Assembly (NCBI GenBank): GCA_900550365.1
Contig: URRR01000030.1
Span: 1 to 31,116 of the forward strand
Direction of reading: 5' to 3'
DNA: 31,116 nt
DNA from: an uncultured Prevotella sp.
GTDB taxonomy: Bacteria > Bacteroidota > Bacteroidia > Bacteroidales > Bacteroidaceae
Position 1 is the first letter of the stretch; every line of letters starts with the position of its first letter. The notes under the pieces are model-generated. The model was given only the letters and a program-made list of their open reading frames with translations, was not told the DNA's origin and did no database searches. A program made the translations under genes and the position numbers. Of this stretch, positions 22,365 to 30,962 are shown one piece after another.

Positions 22365-22476
22365 TTATCAGGTTATCGGGTTATGGGGTTATAGGGTTAT
22401 GGGGTTATGAGGTTATGGGGTTATCGGGTTATGGGGTTATGGGGTTATGGGGTTATCGGGTTATACGGTTATGGGG
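22365..22476 (+). repeat. 8-bp TTATGGGG tandem array, G-quadruplex capable
   Basis: Fourteen uninterrupted 8-nt units of TTATNRGG (seven are TTATGGGG, others TTATCGGG, TTATAGGG, TTATGAGG, TTATCAGG, TTATACGG). G runs of three to four separated by four- or five-nt loops satisfy a G-quadruplex motif on the plus strand. It lies between the two lysO genes and would be in their common transcript. Confidence 0.92.
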
Positions 22477-22616
22477 CTAACCTCAAAACCTTCTAACCTT
22501 CCAACCTTTAAACCGTAAAACCTTCAATACATTTGGCTTTAACTTCTAACGAGCGTAGCGAGTGATAACTTCTTTAACTTCTATAAATTCTCAAAATAAC
22601 TTATTCATTTACTCAG
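22477..22616 (+). other. Mixed low-complexity DNA before the second lysO gene
   Basis: A CCTTCTAACC-type stretch (22477-22527) has a 13-nt word inverted relative to 7421-7433. It is followed by CATTTGGCTTTAACTTCT (22530-22547), GAGCGTAGCGAG, and a TAACTTCTTTAACTTCTATA word ending near 22585. The last two TTC-rich words recur inverted downstream of the gene (23299-23328). No gene or promoter is visible. Confidence 0.6.
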
Positions 22617-23225
22617 ATGAAGGGCAGTATTATCATAGTATGTTTCTTTGTTCTTGGTACGGTTGTAGGTGTCAACGGATGGTCACCACGGTGGCTTACT
22701 GATGGCGGTACGCTCAGTTTCTGTGCCCTGTGTGCCCTGATGTTCTTTGTAGGTCTGAGTGTGGGTGGAGATACAGAGGTGCTGAAGAATATCCGCAAGG
22801 TTAATCCGCGGTTGATGCTATTGCCCTTGGTCACCATAGCCGGTACGCTTGGCGGGGTGGCTGCCGCAGGCTTGCTGCTGCCCGGGCGTGGGCTGGCCGA
22901 CTGCCTGGCCGTAGGTTCTGGCTTCGGCTATTATTCCCTTTCCAGTATCTTCATCACCGAGTATCGTGGTGCCGAGCTGGGCACGGTTGCTCTGCTTGCC
23001 AACATAGCCCGTGAGCTTATCACGCTGCTATGTGCGCCGCTGCTGGCCCGCTTTTTCGGTCCACTGGCACCAATCTCTTCAGGAGGAGCTACAACGATGG
23101 ACACTACTCTGCCCGTCATCACTCGGGTGTCCGGCACCGGCTATGTCATCTTGTCCGTGTTCCACGGTTTCGTGGTCGACTTTAGCGTACCGTTCCTTGT
23201 TACGTTCTTTTGTTCATTATATTAA
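22617..23225 (+). CDS. lysO: Lysine exporter LysO family protein, main subunit
   Basis: 202 aa inner-membrane protein with about six to seven hydrophobic segments. Recognisable DUF340/LysO features are FFVGLSVGGD (about 41-50), GLADCLAVGSGFGYYSLSS (about 91-109), LGTVALLANIARELITLL and the C-terminal GGATTMDTTLPVITR. The Escherichia coli homologue exports lysine and toxic analogues. Together with the 88-aa protein encoded upstream it would make the full-length transporter. A split arrangement occurs in Bacteroidetes. Here the parts are separated by 278 nt of tandem repeats with no terminator, so expression balance may depend on that spacer. Confidence 0.88.
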   Translation: MKGSIIIVCFFVLGTVVGVNGWSPRWLTDGGTLSFCALCALMFFVGLSVGGDTEVLKNIRKVNPRLMLLPLVTIAGTLGGVAAAGLLLPGRGLADCLAVGSGFGYYSLSSIFITEYRGAELGTVALLANIARELITLLCAPLLARFFGPLAPISSGGATTMDTTLPVITRVSGTGYVILSVFHGFVVDFSVPFLVTFFCSLY

Positions 23226-23320
23226 AAGAAGTTATAGAAGTCTTTTTTCGAGAAGTTATAGAAGTTAAAGAAGTCTTTCTTTAAGAAGTTAAAGAAGTTA
23301 TAGAAGTTAAAGAAGTTATA
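23226..23320 (+). repeat. 9-bp AGAAGTTAWA array after lysO
   Basis: About nine units of GAAGTTATA/GAAGTTAAA (with GAAGTC variants) begin at the base after the lysO stop codon. A 21-nt stretch (23299-23319) is exactly inverted at 22565-22585, and AGAAGTTATAGCCAAATG (23311-23328) is inverted with one mismatch at 22530-22547. Confidence 0.85.
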
Positions 23321-23333
23321 GCCAAATGCTTTG

Positions 23334-23389
23334 CTTCTCACCTTCTCACTTTCTCACCTTCTCACTTTCTCACTTTCTCACCTTCTCAC
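23334..23389 (+). repeat. 8/9-bp CTTTCTCAC array upstream of the polysaccharide lyase
   Basis: Seven units alternating CTTCTCAC and CTTTCTCAC make a pure pyrimidine-plus-A tract. Between it and the lyase start codon at 23450 I see TACTATATAA (about 23420-23429) but no TAnnTTTG box. Confidence 0.85.
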
Positions 23390-23449
23390 TTTTTTTACGT
23401 ATTTCCTTTTCTTCATTCGTACTATATAAAAAACAATACTGAAGAAAAG

Positions 23450-25798
23450 ATGAAGCGTAATGTTATAATGCTGTTCGTTTTTCTATGGGCGCTGACCGGA
23501 CACGCCACTGGCAATGACGAAGTCTCCCGTCTCAAGGCCAAGGTTGACAAGTATCTGGCCAAGGTTGAGCAGCAGCCTGACTGGCTGTATTCCCGTCTGC
23601 AGATGTACTGGTCCACTCATGCCACCGACGTATATTTCAGCGGCGAGGCCTTTGTTCGGCCGGGAGGCGACAGGGCGCCCGAGCCCACGGTCAAGCTGAC
23701 CGGTACGCGCGGCACCGAGTCGGCCTACGACGCTCCTGCCGTTGAAGACCTTGTGCCTTATGACGACGACGCTGAAGGCAGCGTGACATACATCAGCCGC
23801 CTTACCGGCAAGATGGAGAAGGCTCATCCCTCAAAAACGGGCTGCAACATCTCAAGCGTCAACCGCCGCATAGTCACCATCGCACGCGACGCCGCCCGCC
23901 TGTGGCGAGCCACCGGCGACGGGCGTTATGCCGGCATGGCGTTCGGCGTGTTTGATGTATATATGAAAGGAATATACTACCGCAACGTGCCCGTCGACCT
24001 CAACTGCGGCCACGGGCAGACCCTCGTAGGCATGCAGACGTTTGAGGTGATACATGAGGACATTATCTGTGAACTGACCGAAACTTACAGCCTGCTTGAC
24101 GGCTATATCACCTCAGGACGTGACGTTTACGACGGAGCCTTCAAGAAGTGGGCCGACAACATCATCGCCAACGGCGTGCCCCACAACAACTGGAACCTCT
24201 TCCAGGCCCGCTTCATAGCCGAGATAGCCCTCGTGCTGCGGCCAGACAGCGCCTATGCCGACGGAAAGGGCCGTGATTATTACCTCGACTACATCGTCAA
24301 CCGCAGCAGCGTGCGCCAGTGGGGATTGAAGCGCATGGCCGGTTTCGGCTTCGACCCCTCCACCGCCATATGGTACGAGTCGCCAGGCTACAGCGTCACC
24401 GTGCTCAACGAGTTTGCCGAGTTTGCCGACGACCTCGACCGCCGTGCCGGCATCGACCTCTTCCGCCAGATACCTGTGCTGCAGCGTGCCATAATAGCCT
24501 CGCCCCAATACCTCTTCCCCAACAGGATGATAGCCGGCTTCGGCGACACTCATCCCACTTATCTCAGTACCCGTGCCATTGACGCCGTGCTCAGCTATGC
24601 CCGCCGTCACGGCGACACGTCGCTTGCTTCCACGTTCACCGCCCTGCGCCGGGCCGTCATGCCCGGTGCCCCTGAGGCCGACATCATGCGTTACGTAACC
24701 CCCGTGTTCAGCGCCCCCAATGTGTCATGGCTTGTCCAGCGTACAGGCATGGATGCCCGTCACGACCTCATGGTGTCGCTCAACGGCAGCCTCGGCAACC
24801 ATCAGCATGCCAACGGCATATCCCTTGAGCTTTACGGCAAGGGATACGTTCTCGGTCCTGACGGCGGCATAGGCAAAAACCTTTACAGCGGACTTGACTA
24901 CTCTGAGTATTACTCACAGTTCCCTGCCCACAACACCGTCTGCGTTGACGGCATATCGGGCTACCCCGTGATGATGTCAAACCACGGCTTCACCGTTGAC
25001 GAGACCTATCCCGCCGCCGGCTCCGCAGATTTCACCCCCGTTACATATTCGCAGGTGACATTCCTCGAGCCCGAGACTTACAGCCGCCAGACGCGCGTCA
25101 ACGGCATCGTCAAGACATCAGCCACGGGCGGCTATTACGTCGACATCTTCCGCAGCCGCAAGGTAGAGGGCGGCGACAAGACCCACGACTACTTCTACCA
25201 CAACCTGGGCCAGAAGATGACACTCACCAGGGCCGACGGCACGCCCCTCGCCCTTGAGCCTACCGACGAGCTTGCCTTTGCCGGCGGCCACCTCTACGCC
25301 TATTCATACATCTACGACAAGAAGTGCGCCGAGACCACGGCCGACGTCAAGGCCACCTTCACCGTAAACGACACCCTCGGCATGGCCATGTGGATGCAGG
25401 GCATGCCCGGCCGCAAGGTGATACAGGCCCTCTCGCCGGCCAATCTCGAGTACGAGCGCATGCCCGGCCGGCCTTACGACATAGCCTCTCAGCCCGTGCT
25501 CACCCTCGTGGCCCGTCAGCACGGCCAGGCATGGACGCGCCCCTTCGTGGCCGTATATGAGCCCTTCACGGCCGGCGAGCCTTCAGAGATAGAGCGGGTC
25601 GACTTTTTTAAGCCCGTCAGCGATGACCCCTCGGCTGTAGGCATAGCCGTAACGCTGAAGAGCGGCCGGCGCGACTACATCTTCTCCAGCGCCGACGGCA
25701 GCCCCATGACCTACCGTGGCATGAGCGTAAGCGGCCGCTATGCCGTCGTTAGCGACACATTCAAGTTAGAAAACCTCAGATATACCCCGACCCGATGA
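23450..25798 (+). CDS. Heparinase II/III-superfamily polysaccharide lyase
   Basis: 782 aa. A signal peptide ends near residue 20 (LTGHATGND). The N-terminal half is an alpha-toroid (about 25-400, with HNNWNLFQARFIAEIAL and WYESPGYSVTVLNEFAEF). The C-terminal beta-sandwich contains the superfamily motifs GNHQHANGISLELYGKG (about 447-463), GPDGGIG and FPAHNTVCVDG (about 485-495), where a histidine and a tyrosine are expected to act in beta-elimination. Members cut uronic-acid-containing chains (heparin, chondroitin, alginate, ulvan-like glycans); the substrate and PL family number cannot be set by eye. The stop overlaps the GH97 start by 4 nt (ATGA), so the two enzymes are coupled and likely process the same glycan. 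Codons are strongly C/G-ending compared with nnr or the sigma gene. Confidence 0.82.
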   Translation: MKRNVIMLFVFLWALTGHATGNDEVSRLKAKVDKYLAKVEQQPDWLYSRLQMYWSTHATDVYFSGEAFVRPGGDRAPEPTVKLTGTRGTESAYDAPAVEDLVPYDDDAEGSVTYISRLTGKMEKAHPSKTGCNISSVNRRIVTIARDAARLWRATGDGRYAGMAFGVFDVYMKGIYYRNVPVDLNCGHGQTLVGMQTFEVIHEDIICELTETYSLLDGYITSGRDVYDGAFKKWADNIIANGVPHNNWNLFQARFIAEIALVLRPDSAYADGKGRDYYLDYIVNRSSVRQWGLKRMAGFGFDPSTAIWYESPGYSVTVLNEFAEFADDLDRRAGIDLFRQIPVLQRAIIASPQYLFPNRMIAGFGDTHPTYLSTRAIDAVLSYARRHGDTSLASTFTALRRAVMPGAPEADIMRYVTPVFSAPNVSWLVQRTGMDARHDLMVSLNGSLGNHQHANGISLELYGKGYVLGPDGGIGKNLYSGLDYSEYYSQFPAHNTVCVDGISGYPVMMSNHGFTVDETYPAAGSADFTPVTYSQVTFLEPETYSRQTRVNGIVKTSATGGYYVDIFRSRKVEGGDKTHDYFYHNLGQKMTLTRADGTPLALEPTDELAFAGGHLYAYSYIYDKKCAETTADVKATFTVNDTLGMAMWMQGMPGRKVIQALSPANLEYERMPGRPYDIASQPVLTLVARQHGQAWTRPFVAVYEPFTAGEPSEIERVDFFKPVSDDPSAVGIAVTLKSGRRDYIFSSADGSPMTYRGMSVSGRYAVVSDTFKLENLRYTPTR

Positions 25799-27741
25799 TA
25801 AGAAGACTACTTACAGCCATATGCCTTGCGGCAGCCGTTACAGCCGCCGCGGCCGCGTTACCCGTAACCCTCAGCTCGCCCGACGGCCGGCTCGCGTTCA
25901 GCCTTGAGCAGCGGTCGGGGCACATCCTTTACGACGTTAATTACTGCGGCCGCCCCGTGATAAACCGCGGCCGGCTCGGCGTAGACGTAGACAACCACCT
26001 TGTCGAAGCCGCCATGGGCATACCTGCCGACACAGCCCGCCTGTGGACAGAACACTTCAGGCTGACCACTGTTGACACCGTGGCGGTCGACACAACGTTC
26101 ACTCCGCCTTACGGCGAGTATGCCACCCTGCGCTGCCGTTATCGCCAGGCCGTCTTCCGCTTTGCTAAAGGCTGCTGCGACGGCGACGACGGCGGCTATG
26201 GATATAATAAGCGCAGCCGGTATCTGTTCGACATCGTTGTCAGAGCTTACGATGAAGGCTTAGCCCTGCGCTACTGTTTCCCCGAGTCGCCTAACGGCCT
26301 TTTCATGCACGTTACGGCCGACCTTACCACCTTCGCCTTCAGTCCCCAGGCCACAGCCTGGCACGAGGCATGGGCGCAGGGGCCATACAGCGAGGTGCCC
26401 TTACAGTGCGCGGCCCTTACCGCTGACGGCCGTCGGGTGTGGAATGAAGAGAGCGAGCGGCCGCTCTATCTCAGTCTGCCCGGCGGACTTAAGGTCGTTC
26501 TCGCCGAGGCCGGTCTTCACGACTTCGTGCGCGGAAAGCTCCGCCTCGTGCGTGACGGCGAGCTGCAGATGTCGCTCTACGGCAGCGCCGACGTCATCCC
26601 GCCCTACGCTATGCCGTGGCGTGTAATCATGGTAGGCCGCCGCCCCGTTGACCTAATCAACAACAAGCAGATAATCCTCAGCCTTAACGACCCCTGCCGC
26701 ATAGCCGACACCGGCTTCATACGCCCCGGCAAGGCCTTCCGCTCAAGCCGGCTCAGCGATGAGGGCATACGCCGCAGCATCGACTTTGCCGCCCGTTTCG
26801 GTCTGCAGTACGTCGAGCTTGACGCCGGCTGGTACGGACCCGAGATGAAGATGTCATCGTCAGCCCTTGCCGTAGGGCCGGGCAGAGACTTCAGCATACC
26901 CGACATCTGCGCCTACGCAGCCTCTAAGGGCGTCGGCATATGGCTCTACGTTAACCAGCGCGCCCTTTATACCCAGCTCGACAGCATTCTGCCTCTTTAC
27001 CGTAAGTGGGGAGTGAAGGGGCTGAAGTTCGGTTTCGTGCAGGTAGGCAGCCAGCAGTGGACCACGTGGCTTCATCAGGCAGTGGCCAAATGCGCCCGTT
27101 ACGGCCTTATGGTAGACATACACGACGAGTACCGGCCTACGGGCTGGAGCCGCACCTATCCCAATCTGCTTACCCAGGAAGGCGTGCGCGGCAACGAGGA
27201 AATGCCCGACGCGCGCCACAACACCGTGCTGCCCTTCACCCGCTACATAGCCGGACCTGCCGACTACACCCTCTGTTACTTCAACAGCCGGGTAAAGCCC
27301 ACCAAGGCACATCAGCTCGCCATGGCCGTAGTATATTACAGTCCGCTGCAGTTCATGTTCTGGTACGACAGTCCGGAGGCTTACCGTGGCGAGCGCGAGC
27401 TCGACTTCTGGCGCCATTGTCCTACCGTGTGGGACTATAGCGAGGCGCTCTCCGGCGAGCCGGGAGAATACATCGTGCAGGCGCGGCGCAGCGGAACTCA
27501 GTGGTATGTAGGCGTGATGAACGGCCTTGACAGCCGCCGCATCACTTTAGACACGTCGCTTTTCCTCGACAAGGGCAAGAGCTATACGGCCGAGATATAT
27601 ACTGACGACCCGTCACTCAAGACGCGTACCAATGTACGTACCGAAGTATGTAAAATCAAGGCCGGAAAGAAAATAGACCTTAACCTGCTGCCGCAGGGAG
27701 GCGCCGCAATACGCTTCGTGCCCTTGGCTGACCGACGTTGA
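25795..27741 (+). CDS. Glycoside hydrolase family 97
   Basis: 648 aa. A signal peptide ends near residue 20 (VTAAAAALPV). The N-terminal beta-sandwich carries typical GH97 text (LSSPDGRLAFSLEQRSG, YGYNKRSRYLFDIVVRAYDEG). The (beta/alpha)8 barrel shows VELDAGWYGPEMK (about 341-353), GIWLYVNQ, and VDIHDEYRPTGWSRTYPNLL with EGVRGNEEMPDA. The Asp in VDIHDEYRPTG sits where retaining GH97 galactosidases place their nucleophile, so a retaining alpha-glycosidase (for example alpha-galactosidase) is more likely than an inverting SusB-like enzyme; that is inference. GH97 enzymes are calcium-dependent and periplasmic or surface-bound. Translationally coupled to the lyase by a 4-nt overlap; G+C-rich like it. 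Confidence 0.92.
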   Translation: MIRRLLTAICLAAAVTAAAAALPVTLSSPDGRLAFSLEQRSGHILYDVNYCGRPVINRGRLGVDVDNHLVEAAMGIPADTARLWTEHFRLTTVDTVAVDTTFTPPYGEYATLRCRYRQAVFRFAKGCCDGDDGGYGYNKRSRYLFDIVVRAYDEGLALRYCFPESPNGLFMHVTADLTTFAFSPQATAWHEAWAQGPYSEVPLQCAALTADGRRVWNEESERPLYLSLPGGLKVVLAEAGLHDFVRGKLRLVRDGELQMSLYGSADVIPPYAMPWRVIMVGRRPVDLINNKQIILSLNDPCRIADTGFIRPGKAFRSSRLSDEGIRRSIDFAARFGLQYVELDAGWYGPEMKMSSSALAVGPGRDFSIPDICAYAASKGVGIWLYVNQRALYTQLDSILPLYRKWGVKGLKFGFVQVGSQQWTTWLHQAVAKCARYGLMVDIHDEYRPTGWSRTYPNLLTQEGVRGNEEMPDARHNTVLPFTRYIAGPADYTLCYFNSRVKPTKAHQLAMAVVYYSPLQFMFWYDSPEAYRGERELDFWRHCPTVWDYSEALSGEPGEYIVQARRSGTQWYVGVMNGLDSRRITLDTSLFLDKGKSYTAEIYTDDPSLKTRTNVRTEVCKIKAGKKIDLNLLPQGGAAIRFVPLADRR

Positions 27742-27813
27742 GTATGAACTAAATGTTCTGACCGGCACATTGATAACAACATATTAATTATTAAAGGTTA
27801 TTTTCACATTTCT

Positions 27814-27935
27814 CAAAGGCCGTCTTCTGTTATGCAGAAGGCGGCCTTTCAGTTTGTAAAAGGTGGTCTTTTGGCGTGTAAACGACGGCCTTTTGGCTTG
27901 TAAAAGACGGCCTTTGCAATTGTAACTTAATGCGT
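27814..27935 (+). repeat. AAAGACGGCCTTTT hairpin array, copy 3, with possible terminator
   Basis: It begins with a 15-bp hairpin (AAAGGCCGTCTTCTG 27815-27829, CAGAAGGCGGCCTTT 27835-27849, one G-T wobble), which may end the GH97 transcript. Three 22-nt units of TGTAAAAGACGGCCTTTTGGC type follow, then TTGTAACTTAATGCGTC. The rest of the 27742-28178 gap is AT-rich, with the promoter at 28118-28149; no gene is seen in it. Confidence 0.75.
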
Positions 27936-28117
27936 CTTGTTTGCTTATATATTGTATCTCATAACCCGCTTGGTTTTGAAATGTATAAGCATATAAGTAC
28001 CGGTGCTTACATATTTTATTGATGCCAGTCAGATGCCGGCCGTTTTTTACTGCTGCACAGAACCGTGCCGTGCCTTAGGCAGTCACGTGCCCAAGAATTA
28101 AAATAATCTGATAACTT

Positions 28118-28149
28118 TTTGGATTTTTGTCTTAATTTCATTAATTTTG
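28118..28149 (+). promoter_or_regulatory. Bacteroidetes-type promoter of the propeller regulator gene
   Basis: TTTG (28118-28121), 20 nt, TAATTTTG (28142-28149): a full consensus match. The ATG at 28179 is 29 nt beyond the -7 box. Confidence 0.75.
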
Positions 28150-28178
28150 CCACACTCTGAGAACTGATTTTTATTCTT

Positions 28179-30737
28179 ATGTTACGTAGCCTGATAATAT
28201 TATTGTCGCTCGTGGTCTGGTTGCCGTATGTCTGTGCCGACACGTACAGCAACGATATGCTGAAGGCGGTTGACAAAGGCAACGGCCTGAGGGGCGAGAC
28301 AGTAAGCACTGTGGCCGCCGACGCTCTTGGACAGGTATGGATAGCTACTGACTGTGGCGTATGCCGGTATAACGGACAGGAAGTGAAGGCAGTTGAGCTG
28401 GCGGGTACAGATGGCGCAGGTTGCTATACTTACGATATCGAGATTAACGGAAATGAAGTGTACGCAGCCACTAACATGGGCGTGTTCAGGCTTTCGCCGG
28501 GTTCAGACAGGTTTGAGCGTGTGTATCCGGGCATAAGCCTTGCCGAGACTCTGCTCTGTGCTGACGGTGTTGTGTATGTGGGCAACAGGCAGGGCCTGAA
28601 CGTGTGCCGGGGAGGAAAAGTGACGACGGCCACCGTGGGCGCCACACCGCTGAGCATAGAGAACGGTGTGCGCGACATATGCCGTGACGAAGGCGGGGCG
28701 CTGTGGTTTATCAGCCGTTATGCCCTCAACAGATACGATGCGGCTACCGGCCGCGTAATGAGCATAAACCTGCAGAAGCACCTGCCGGCCAGGGCAGCAC
28801 TGTCGCATGTGGCCGTGAGCGGTCATAGATTCTTTATCGGCACGAAGAACAACGGTCTGTGGATATATGACCGGCCGAAAGACAAGATGACACAGGTGAG
28901 CGGTGTGGGCAACGTGATAACATCTATCAACAAGACTAAGTACGGTCAGATATGCGTAAGTGCCGACGGCGCTGGGGCTTACCTTATTGATGAGGCCACG
29001 GGCCGCGTGCTTGAGCGGTTCAGTTCGAGAGGTAATGGCCGCCATGTATTGCCTTCTGATGCGGTATATTATTACCTGCGTGACGCCTACGGCGTTGACT
29101 GGTTCGGCTTTTACCGCTATGGCCTGGCCCACACGTATTACAGCGGAAACCTGTTCAGAACCTATACCTGCGGTAACTTTACTACCGAAGGACTTGACGT
29201 CAGGAGCGTGCTCGTTAACGGTCGGCAGAAAGTGATAGGCACGTCGGCCGGATTGTATTTTGTTGACGAAGGCCGTGGCCTGATTCGTTATTTTACGCCT
29301 GAAGAGCTGGGCGGGGCACATATCATATCCACCTTGTGTTACTTCAACGGGTATTATTACGCCGGGTCGTATGACGGAGGCGTGCGCCGCTTCAGCGCTG
29401 ACAGGCTGGTGCCTGAGCCGGTGCCGGGCGCTCCGCTGCTTGAACAGACCACTATAGGCAGCCTTGTTGTGAACGACAAGGAGCACCGCCTGTGGATCGG
29501 TACGAGCGAGGGGCTGTTTATAATTGACAATGATGACCGGATAGTGCGCTATACGGGTAACAACTCGCGCCTTGTGAACGGCCTGATAAGCAGTATATGT
29601 TTCCGTAGCGACGGCTCAGGATGGATGTGCGGGCCTAACGGTCTGTGTCTGTACACCGGGCCTATGGGCATGCTTGAGAACGGCAGCTTTCCTGAAGGCT
29701 TTTTCAACGGTGCCAGCCTGCGTGAGATTAGGGCGGGGCATGACAGTCTTTACTACTTCAACTCTTTTTCGGCCGTGTATTACTCAGACTGGGCCTTGCA
29801 CCGTTTCGGCCGCATTGAGTTTCCTAAGGTGATGAGTCCTGATAGGTGCACATCGTTCCTTGATGACATGAAAGGACATTACTGGCTTGTGACTGACAAC
29901 GGTCTTTTCTGCGGAGGCTACAAGTTGGGTAGCGTGATGCACTTCGGTTACGGAGACGGATTGAGGTGTCAGCTCATATTAGGCCGCCTTACTGCCATTG
30001 ACGGCGTGCTGTGGGTGTGTACGTCCAACGGGCTTATGTCGGTAAGGCTGGCCGACCTCGGGCCTTGGCTGAAAAAGGCGCGGCACAATATTCTGCTGTA
30101 TGATGTTACGGTTGACGGCGCTTCTGTCGGTTATGGCGGTGAGCAGCGGCTCAACAGTGGCGACGACCTGGTGCTGACGTGGAATGTGGTGCCTGTGAGC
30201 CTGTCGTTCAAACCTAACCTTGTAGACTATTCACATTCCGGCGGACGCCTGTATGAATACAGCCTTGACGGTGGTGCGACGTGGCGTGCCGTGTGGGGGC
30301 TTGACGGCATAAGCCTTAGTCTTGGCTTCATAGGCTCTCACACTTTGCAGGTAAGAATGTCAGGCATGCCGTCAACTGTAAGGACATATAGTCTGAGAGT
30401 GGTGCCCTCGGCGTGGGCTTATGTTGAACTGATAGTGCTGCTGGCAGCGGCGGGTATGCTGGTATGGCGCATTCAGATCAGGCGCAGACGCCGTAAGATT
30501 GCCGCCAGTGGCCTTGTAACGGAAGCAGGGGCGGATATTGCCACGGAGGCCGAAAAATCAATTGGGGGGGGTAATTCTGAGAAAACGCAGTCAGCCAACA
30601 AGGCCGATGAGCACAAGTATGGCCGCGTAAGGCTTGATGATGATGAATGCCGGCGCATTGTTGACCGCATGAAGGCTTTTTTCGAAAAAAGAATGACTAA
30701 AAAAGCAAAAAATAGCAGATTTGGGCTTTTGTTTTGA
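28179..30737 (+). pseudogene. Two-component-type propeller/Y_Y_Y sensor-regulator, truncated by a mobile element
   Basis: 852 codons remain. A signal peptide ends near residue 20 (WLPYVCADTYS). About 14 beta-propeller repeats follow (GQVWIATDCGVCRYNG, HRLWIGTSEGLFII, GHYWLVTDNGLFCGG and others), then a Y_Y_Y domain (about 640-740, ending in a YSLRVVP strand) and one membrane segment (about 744-765). The cytoplasmic part contains an Arg-rich stretch, a Ser/Glu/Gly linker and a helix DDDECRRIVDRMKAFFEKR that in relatives leads directly into an AraC-type DNA-binding domain. Here the frame continues only with MTKKAKNSRFGLLF and stops. The tail is AT-rich and matches nothing in the family. No histidine kinase domain fits before the break. 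The periplasmic sensor could still be made, but the DNA-binding output is missing; the rest may lie beyond the element outside the window. It probably regulated the adjacent lyase/GH97 genes. Confidence 0.8.
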
Positions 30738-30807
30738 GTTTCAAGTGGTTGAGGCAGTTGTTGGCTTTAAGTGACGTTCGTGAGGAAATGCGAAAATAGC
30801 AGATTTG
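30709..30807 (+). repeat. 15-bp direct repeats near the element end
   Basis: AAAATAGCAGATTTG at 30709-30723 and again at 30793-30807, start to start 84 nt, both preceded by GC and an A-rich run. Placement between the attachment region and the integrase gene suggests arm-type recombinase or excision-factor sites, as in other Bacteroidetes elements. Confidence 0.65.
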
Positions 30808-30907
30808 AGAAGTGGAAACGCTTTCAATTCATTACCTCAGAAAAACGCCCTAATGAGCTTTTTTAACGGTGTCGGTTCTTGTTTCTCCATTCTGCACAGG
30901 TTGTGAA

Positions 30908-30938
30908 TTTGCCATGCAGCTCTCATAGTTTAATTTTG
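30908..30938 (+). promoter_or_regulatory. Bacteroidetes-type promoter of the integrase gene
   Basis: TTTG (30908-30911), 19 nt, TAATTTTG (30931-30938): a full consensus match, 24 nt before the integrase start codon. Confidence 0.72.
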
Positions 30939-30962
30939 CACTGAACAAAAAGCAAACAATTA

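Noticed and set aside
22365..22476. CRISPR-like or telomeric array
   Set aside because: The units follow directly with no spacers and there are no cas genes; similarity to telomere repeats in a chromosome interior is only compositional.
27814..27935. Possible CRISPR array
   Set aside because: Units of about 22 nt are adjacent, degenerate and palindromic, without unique spacers.
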